64,000 nucleotides of DNA from Candidatus Accumulibacter similis (lineage in GTDB: Bacteria; Pseudomonadota; Gammaproteobacteria; Burkholderiales; Rhodocyclaceae), in assembly GCA_013347225.1 (NCBI GenBank), contig CP054595.1:62001-126000 (forward strand). Direction: 5' to 3'. Each line of letters opens with the position of its first letter. Position 1 is the stretch's first letter. The notes under the pieces are model-generated. The model did no database searches, was not told where the DNA came from, and saw nothing but the letters and a program-made list of their open reading frames with translations. Both the position numbers and the translations under genes were made by a program. Positions 59,037 to 64,000 of this stretch are shown piece after piece.

Positions 59037-59912
59037 TCAGCGCTGCCGGCGCTTGCGGTCCAGCAGCTGCAGGATCATCGGCGTGAAGATGATCTGCATC
59101 GCCAGCCCCATCTTCCCGCCAGGGCAGACGATGATGTTCGGCCGTGACATGAACGAGTCGTGCAACATGCTCAACAGGTAGGAGAAGTCGATCCCCCGGG
59201 GGTTGGCAAAGCGGATCACCAGCATGCTTTCATCCTGCGTCGGAATGTCCTGGGCGATGAAGGGATTCGAGGTATCCACCGTCGGCACCCGCTGAAAATT
59301 GACGTGCGTGCGCGAGAACTGCGGGCAGATGTAATTGATGTAGTCCGGCATCCGGCGCAGGATCGTGTCCATCACCGCTTCCGTCGAGTAGCCGCGCTGC
59401 GCCTTGTCGCGATGCAGCTTCTGGATCCACTCGAGGTTGATGATCGGCACGACGCCGATACAGAGATCGACGTAGCGGCCGATGTCGACGGTGTCGGTCA
59501 TGGCTGCACCATGCAGCCCTTCGTAGAAAAGCAGATCGGTATCGGCAGGCAACTCCGACCAGTCGGTGAAGGTTCCTGGTGGCGAACCATAGCGCACTGC
59601 CTCGTCGTCATCGTGAACATAATGGCGGTTCTTGCCGCGACCCGTCTCGCCATATTCGCGGAACAACCCCTCGAGTTCACTCAAGAGGTTGGCCTCGGGG
59701 CCGAAATGGCTGAAATGATGGTCGCCGGCAAGAGCGCGCTCGGCCATCTGGTCGCGCATTCCCTGCCGATCGTAACGATGGAAGCTGTCGCCTTCGATGA
59801 TCGCGGCGTTGAGTTGTTCGCGCCTGAAGATGTGCTGAAAGGAACGTGTGACCGACGTCGTCCCAGCGCCCGACGAACCGGTGATGGCGATGACTGGATT
59901 CTTGATCGACAT
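59037..59912 (-). CDS. cbbP: Phosphoribulokinase
   Basis: A 291-residue octameric-type (proteobacterial) phosphoribulokinase. The P-loop is ITGSSGAGTTSVTRSF (about residues 10-25), EGDSFHRYDRQGMRD (about 40-54) binds substrate, and the acidic region FYEGLHGA (about 128-135) holds the catalytic base. YINYICPQFSRTHVNFQRVPT and IRFANPRGIDFSYLLSM are C-terminal family motifs. It makes ribulose 1,5-bisphosphate for RuBisCO. Its presence is the strongest sign here of a functional Calvin cycle. It lies 198 bases after fbp and 49 bases before cbbT. Confidence 0.95.
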   Translation of the reverse strand: MSIKNPVIAITGSSGAGTTSVTRSFQHIFRREQLNAAIIEGDSFHRYDRQGMRDQMAERALAGDHHFSHFGPEANLLSELEGLFREYGETGRGKNRHYVHDDDEAVRYGSPPGTFTDWSELPADTDLLFYEGLHGAAMTDTVDIGRYVDLCIGVVPIINLEWIQKLHRDKAQRGYSTEAVMDTILRRMPDYINYICPQFSRTHVNFQRVPTVDTSNPFIAQDIPTQDESMLVIRFANPRGIDFSYLLSMLHDSFMSRPNIIVCPGGKMGLAMQIIFTPMILQLLDRKRRQR

Positions 59913-60110
59913 GAGCTATGACTCCGTTGCTTGGTGGGGATCTCCGGACTGTGCCCGGAACTCTCAGGGCTTGTGGACAAACTTGCTGCGCGGCCGGTCA
60001 GGGGCGTTGCCGACTTGCTGAATCCTCGCCCATGCACTCGACCTCCCTCGCTTCTGGCTCGCCGGCGCCTTGGATCCTCGCCTGCTCGCGACGATTCGTC
60101 GGACGACCTC

Positions 60111-61193
60111 TCAGTCGTCCCGAAAGAGGGTCCGGGTCGAGAAGAGTGGCGAGCGAAACGGCTGATCCTCGCCGGTTTCATGCTCGCGATGGTAGCGCTC
60201 GATCCGTTCGACCTCGTTGCGCGAACCGAGAATCACCGGCACGCGCTGATGCAGGCTGGTCGGCTGCACATCGAGGATCCTCTCGTCGCCCGTCGAAGCC
60301 TGGCCACCTGCCTGGGCAACGATCATCGCCATCGGATTGGCCTCGTACAGCAGGCGCAGACGGCCGGGTTTCGCCATGTCCTTGCTGTCCCGGGGATACA
60401 TGAAGACGCCGCCGCGCATCAGGATGCGGTGGACCTCGGCAACCAACGATGCCACCCAGCGCATGTTGAAATCCTTGCCGCGGACGCCGGTCTTGCCTTG
60501 CAGGCACTCGGCGACATAGCGTTGCACGGGGGGTTCCCAGAAACGCTCGTTGGAAGCGTTGATCGCGAACTCACGCGTATCGGGCGAGATCACCAGATCG
60601 GGATGCGTGAGCAGGAACTCGCCAATGTCGCGGTCGAGCGTGAAACCGTGCGTGCCATTGCCGACAGTCAGCACGAGCATCGTTGACGGGCCGTACAACG
60701 CGTAGCCGGCTGCCACCTGCCGTTTGCCACACTGCAGGAAGTGGGCTGTCGTCGGCATCTCCTCGACGGCAGGTTCGGGGCAGCGAAGGACCGAGAAGAT
60801 GCTGCCCACCGATAGGTTGACGTCGATGTTGGAAGAGCCGTCGAGTGGGTCGAAAACCAACAGATAGTTGCCGCGCGGGTGTTCCGGGGGGATCGGATGG
60901 ATATCTTCCATTTCCTCCGATGCCATCGCCCGCAGATGCCCCCCCCATTCACAATGGTGCAGGAAAGCGTGGTTGGCCAGCACGTCGAGCTTCTTCTGCA
61001 CCTCGCCCTGGACATTCCGGCTTCCCTCGTCGCCGAGGACACCAGCAAGCGAACCACGCGAAACCCCTTGCGCGATCGCCTTGCAGGTACGCACGACATC
61101 GCTGATGAGCATCGACAGGTCGCCGATCAGCGCCGGGTTGCGCCGCTGCTCTTCAACGAGAAACTTGTTAACGTTGGTTCGTCCGCATAACAT
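60111..61193 (-). CDS. cbbF: Fructose-1,6-bisphosphatase class I (Calvin-cycle cluster)
   Basis: A 360-residue class-I FBPase starting [20 protein letters not shown] at 61193. The metal and substrate site is [19 protein letters not shown] (about residues 115-133), with the acidic pair in [10 protein letters not shown] upstream and the C-terminal [13 protein letters not shown] and [14 protein letters not shown]. It dephosphorylates fructose 1,6-bisphosphate, and some relatives also sedoheptulose 1,7-bisphosphate. It is first of the fbp-prk-tkt operon, divergent from cbbR. Confidence 0.94.
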   Translation of the reverse strand: MLCGRTNVNKFLVEEQRRNPALIGDLSMLISDVVRTCKAIAQGVSRGSLAGVLGDEGSRNVQGEVQKKLDVLANHAFLHHCEWGGHLRAMASEEMEDIHPIPPEHPRGNYLLVFDPLDGSSNIDVNLSVGSIFSVLRCPEPAVEEMPTTAHFLQCGKRQVAAGYALYGPSTMLVLTVGNGTHGFTLDRDIGEFLLTHPDLVISPDTREFAINASNERFWEPPVQRYVAECLQGKTGVRGKDFNMRWVASLVAEVHRILMRGGVFMYPRDSKDMAKPGRLRLLYEANPMAMIVAQAGGQASTGDERILDVQPTSLHQRVPVILGSRNEVERIERYHREHETGEDQPFRSPLFSTRTLFRDD

Positions 61194-61242
61194 GGCCGTG
61201 CTCCAGGAATCATGAATCCAGTTCGGGCTGCGAATGGCCCCC

Positions 61243-61248
61243 ATTCTA
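61243..61248 (-). promoter_or_regulatory. Predicted minus-10 of the cbbFPT operon
   Basis: TAGAAT on the minus strand, about 50 bases before the cbbF ATG. There is no good minus-35 (the 17-base position reads about TAGTTC), as expected for an activator-dependent promoter. The palindrome at 61272-61297 would be centred near minus 48. Confidence 0.5.
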
Positions 61249-61271
61249 GCTGTCCGTAACAAAAGAACTAG

Positions 61272-61297
61272 TTAAACATACTTCCTTGTTTGTTTAA
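61272..61297. promoter_or_regulatory. Predicted CbbR (LysR-type) operator, inverted repeat
   Basis: A perfect inverted repeat TTAAACA-N12-TGTTTAA lies in the 117-base gap between cbbF (-) and cbbR (+). The palindromic AT-rich half-sites with T and A at the LysR spacing fit the CbbR recognition site, located between the two divergent start codons. Binding here could activate cbbFPT and repress cbbR. Confidence 0.75.
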
Positions 61298-61310
61298 TGA
61301 AAGCTAATCC

Positions 61311-62222
61311 ATGAGAAACGCCACCATACGCCAGCTCCAGATTTTCTCGGTCGCCGCGAGCCACCTCTCCTTTGCCCGGGCAGCGGAGAAGCTGCATCTG
61401 ACGCATGCGGCGATCTCGCTGCAGATCAAGCAACTCGAGGAGGTCAGCGGTACGCTGCTGTTCGAGAGGATTGGCAAGCGGGTCTTCCTGACCGAAGCGG
61501 GCGAGATTCTGCTCGCCCACACGCGGCAAATCCTGCAGTCATTGAAAGAGGCGGACGAGGCATTGCTGGCACTCAAGGGATTGAAGGGCGGGCGCATTGC
61601 GGTAGCTGTCGCCAGCACGGCGGAATACTTCGCTCCCGGCTTGCTGGCCGAGTTCCGCAAGGCGCAGCCGGATGTCCGGCTGCGCCTGCTGATCGACAAC
61701 CGTGACACGGTCAGTCGCCTGCTGGCCAACAACGAGGTTGATCTGGCGATCATGGGACGCCCGCCGGCGGACCTTGACGCCATCGCCGTCGCGTTTGCCC
61801 CACACCCCTTGGTGATCGTCGCCGGCAGGGGTCACCCGCTTCTGGGTGTCCCATCGCTGACGGTCGAGGACCTCGGCGGCGAAACGCTGATCGTCCGCGA
61901 GTCCGGCTCGGGAACCCGATCGGCAATGGAAGAGTTCTTTCACGAACACTCGATCAGGCCCCGGATCGGCATGGAAATGGCCAGCAACGAGGCGATCAAG
62001 CAAGCTGTCGTGGCTGGCCTGGGAATCAGCTTCATCTCCGCGCATACCCTTGGCCTCGAGCTGACTGCCGGCCGGCTGCATGTTCTTGATGTCGAGGGTA
62101 CCCCGGTCATGCGCCGCTGGCACATTGTCCGTCACAAGAGCAAACATCTCACTCCAGCTCTCGGAGCATTCTGGGATTTCGTCACCGAGTTCGCCCCCGC
62201 TTACCTGCGTGCACTTGCCTGA
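61311..62222 (+). CDS. cbbR: LysR-type transcriptional regulator CbbR
   Basis: A 303-residue LysR regulator. The N-terminal helix-turn-helix is SFARAAEKLHLTHAAISLQI (about residues 20-39), followed by a linker helix (AHTRQILQSLKEADEALLAL) and a two-lobed effector domain (GRIAVAVASTAEYFAPGLLA, and ASNEAIKQAVVAGLGISFIS). The N-terminus MRNATIRQLQIFSVAASHLS is typical for CbbR. The gene is divergent from cbbF, which is the standard place for the cbb regulator. It ends converging on the histidine kinase gene. Confidence 0.92.
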   Translation: MRNATIRQLQIFSVAASHLSFARAAEKLHLTHAAISLQIKQLEEVSGTLLFERIGKRVFLTEAGEILLAHTRQILQSLKEADEALLALKGLKGGRIAVAVASTAEYFAPGLLAEFRKAQPDVRLRLLIDNRDTVSRLLANNEVDLAIMGRPPADLDAIAVAFAPHPLVIVAGRGHPLLGVPSLTVEDLGGETLIVRESGSGTRSAMEEFFHEHSIRPRIGMEMASNEAIKQAVVAGLGISFISAHTLGLELTAGRLHVLDVEGTPVMRRWHIVRHKSKHLTPALGAFWDFVTEFAPAYLRALA

Positions 62223-62424
62223 GCGAGCCGCACATGCCGCCGCAGCGACCCGATCACCTCTCAACCTGGACACGCGACAGTGATGGCGGGCGGTGGCCGC
62301 CAGGCCGGCACACTTCGGCCGAGCCACGCCGGCGCGGCCCCGCCCATCGCTCGGCAGGCCTTCGTCGTGCCTTCGCTGGCATGCGGCATCCCAACTTGCC
62401 GGCAACCATGTCCGGCCGGAGTGG

Positions 62425-63924
62425 TCAGGCGAAACCGGTCTGCACCGGCTCCTGTACCGGCTCTCGCGGCGGACGGTGGGCAGGAAAGACGATGCGCGCG
62501 ACACAGCCGGCCGCCTCCCCCTCGGCAGGGTTTCGAGCTCTTGGCCGCAGGCTGGCGGCCGCCTTGTGAACTTCCGCAATCTCGCGAACGATCCCCAGTC
62601 CGAGGCCGCTGCCCTCGACGTCCGCTCCCTCGCCGCGGTAGAAGCGGTCGAACACCTTCAGCGACTCGTCCTCCGAAATCCCCGGTCCGTTGTCCTCGAT
62701 CTCGAGTACCACGAAATCGCCGAGGGCTGCGACGCGCGCAGTGACCCGCCCGCCGACCGGTGTGTAGCGCAGGGCGTTGTCCAGCAGGTTGTTGATCATC
62801 TCGCGCAGCAGGAAGGCATTGCCGTCGATCAGCACCTTGCCTGCATGCTCGTAACCAAGATCGATGCGCTTGTCCAGAGCGCGGATCACCCACGTTTCAA
62901 CGACCTCGCGCAGCAGCTGATCGAGGTCCAGCGGCAGCAGCGCCTGCTGCGCCTGATCGCTGGCCTCGGCCCGGGCCAGCGCCAACAACTGGTCGACCAG
63001 ATGCGAGGCACGATCGGCGCCCGTCAGGATTTGTCTCAGGGCGTGCCTCAGCTGACCGGGATCGGTCTCACGCATCGCCAGTTGCGCCTGCGTCTTCAGC
63101 CCGGTCAGCGGAGTCCGCATCTGGTGCGCGGCATCGGCGATGAAGCGCCTCTGGGCACTGACGTTCTGCTGCATGCGGGCGAGTATCGAGTTGAAAGCTT
63201 CCGTAAGCGGTCGCAGTTCCTCCGGAACGCGACCGAGCGAGATCGGTGACAGGTCAGCCTCGCGACGCGCCTCGATGCGGTTGCGCAGCCGGGTCAACGG
63301 ACGCAGGCCCTGCGACAGCCCGAACCACACCAGGACGACGGCCAGAGGGATGATGACAAACTGCGGCACGATGACACTGGCGATGATCTTGTTCGCCAGC
63401 TGCGCTCGTTTCTCGGTCGTCTCGCCGACCTCGACGAGCACCCCTCGACGCTCTCCCGAGTCTCCAGACTCTCCCGGCAGCGGCAGATAGAGGTAGGCGA
63501 TCCGCATCGGCTGGCCACGGTACTCGTCGTCCCGCAGTTGCGCTTCGCCGAACTCGCCGCGAGCCAAGCCGCCCGGGTCCGCTGGGGTGGGCAGTTCGGG
63601 GTCGCCCCCCAGCAGCCTGCCGTTGCCATCAAGCAAGTGAAAGTAGACTGTGTCGATCTCGTCGGCGCGCAGAAAAACCTCGGCCAGACCCGGCAAAGCC
63701 AGACGAGCCTCACCATCGACAAAGGCAACCTGCCGCGAGAGAGCCGCCACATGTTCGCGCAGAGCCTGATCGTAAGGGTAGCTGGCGACATTGTTGGCGA
63801 AGTAGTGCGTCAGCGCGATGCTGATCGGCCAGACGAACAGCAGCGGCGCCAGCATCCAGTCGAGAATCTCGCCGAACAGCGAACGCTGGATGTCAGGGTT
63901 TTCTCTCGTCCGCAGGCTTCTCAA
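62425..63924 (-). CDS. Two-component sensor histidine kinase
   Basis: An approximately 499-residue kinase. The first helix (about residues 22-45, WMLAPLLFVWPISIALTHYF) and the second near 185-207 flank a periplasmic sensor of about 140 residues of the two-component-sensor N-terminal type. A HAMP-like segment follows, then HisKA with the phospho-His in DAAHQMRTPLTG (about 271-282), the N-box MINNLLDNALRYTP, DNGPGISEDE and GSGLGLGIVREI. The start is uncertain. A TTG at 63924 overlaps the upstream response regulator by 32 bases and gives the family-like N-terminus; the only nearby ATG would cut into the first helix. The ligand is unknown. Confidence 0.88.
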   Translation of the reverse strand: MRSLRTRENPDIQRSLFGEILDWMLAPLLFVWPISIALTHYFANNVASYPYDQALREHVAALSRQVAFVDGEARLALPGLAEVFLRADEIDTVYFHLLDGNGRLLGGDPELPTPADPGGLARGEFGEAQLRDDEYRGQPMRIAYLYLPLPGESGDSGERRGVLVEVGETTEKRAQLANKIIASVIVPQFVIIPLAVVLVWFGLSQGLRPLTRLRNRIEARREADLSPISLGRVPEELRPLTEAFNSILARMQQNVSAQRRFIADAAHQMRTPLTGLKTQAQLAMRETDPGQLRHALRQILTGADRASHLVDQLLALARAEASDQAQQALLPLDLDQLLREVVETWVIRALDKRIDLGYEHAGKVLIDGNAFLLREMINNLLDNALRYTPVGGRVTARVAALGDFVVLEIEDNGPGISEDESLKVFDRFYRGEGADVEGSGLGLGIVREIAEVHKAAASLRPRARNPAEGEAAGCVARIVFPAHRPPREPVQEPVQTGFA

Positions 63925-64000
63925 GATAGTAGCCCAGCCCGCGCACAGTGGTGATGTTGACACCAGTCGATTCCAGCTTCCTGCGCAGACGGTGAACATA
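63893..64000 (-). CDS. OmpR/PhoB-type response regulator, C-terminal end (partial)
   Basis: The minus strand from the window edge reads in one frame VHRLRRKLESTGVNITTVRG, then LGYYLEKPADERKP and a TGA at 63895-63893. This is the end of the winged-helix DNA-binding domain of OmpR/PhoB response regulators, the recognition helix plus the RGLGYxL wing. The rest is outside the window. It overlaps the start of the histidine kinase, its likely partner. Confidence 0.9.
   Translation of the reverse strand, partial: YVHRLRRKLESTGVNITTVRGLGYYLEKPADERKP

Overview
The window is high-GC bacterial chromosome. The order thrS-infC-rpmI-rplT-pheST-ihfA-merR-tRNA-Pro, the secG-tRNA-Leu-nuoA-to-N block and the cbbR/cbbF-cbbP-cbbT arrangement point to a betaproteobacterium. 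Exosortase-A (PEP-CTERM) accessory genes make Rhodocyclales, for example a Candidatus Accumulibacter-like organism, the best guess. This is an inference from gene order and protein style, not from a search. Most of the window is densely packed housekeeping sequence, with ATGA overlaps and almost no mobile DNA. I see no insertion sequence, prophage or CRISPR array.

Layout. 1-44: the first codons of a leftward gene, possibly DUF485. 440-5955 (+): exosortase-A-associated AMP-dependent acyl ligase and PLP decarboxylase, then a DegT-type aminotransferase and a FemAB/GNAT-like acyltransferase. 6086-13513 (-): the translation operon thrS-infC-rpmI-rplT-pheS-pheT-ihfA-merR-tRNA-Pro(GGG), with a sigma70-like promoter and terminator-like hairpins ahead of thrS and pheS. 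13872-22231 (-): SNF2 helicase, yajQ, a DUF2788 protein, argG, argF, argD and a zinc-ribbon protein. 22355-28783: a surface-glycan-like island (PIG-L deacetylase, Mig-14-like protein, GT2 glycosyltransferase, polytopic GT-C-like protein, CheR-type methyltransferase). 28999-31466 (+): prfC and yceH. 31696-47457 (-): NUDIX hydrolase, the 14-gene nuo (complex I) operon, tRNA-Leu(GAG) and secG, apparently from one promoter at about 47.5 kb. 47845-51188 (-): a CrtC/AttH lipocalin-like protein and the second exosortase-A block (acp, hydrolase 2, hydrolase 1). 51229-51997: a GGCAGC microsatellite and a small collagen-like protein gene. 52534-55491 (-): xerC, DUF484, dapF and a GNAT gene. 55743-56930 (+): a CDF metal transporter. 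56972-62222: Calvin-cycle genes cbbT, cbbP and cbbF with divergent cbbR around a palindromic operator. 62425-64000 (-): a histidine kinase and the last codons of its response regulator.

How the genes work together. The exosortase-A accessory enzymes sit in two blocks about 45 kb apart. Together they provide acyl activation (ligase), an acyl carrier (ACP), amine production (PLP decarboxylase) and two alpha/beta-hydrolases. No exosortase and no PEP-CTERM substrate is present here. The first block continues into an aminotransferase and an N-acyltransferase, which would fit synthesis of an acylated amino sugar or a similar envelope component. The glycan island could feed the same cell surface. 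Carbon fixation is represented only by the regeneration enzymes and their regulator, so RuBisCO must be elsewhere or absent.

The least ordinary parts are the ACP operon, with a hexanucleotide repeat in its predicted 5' untranslated region, the neighbouring coiled-coil plus collagen-like protein, and the two exosortase hydrolases, whose nucleophile elbows lack serine.
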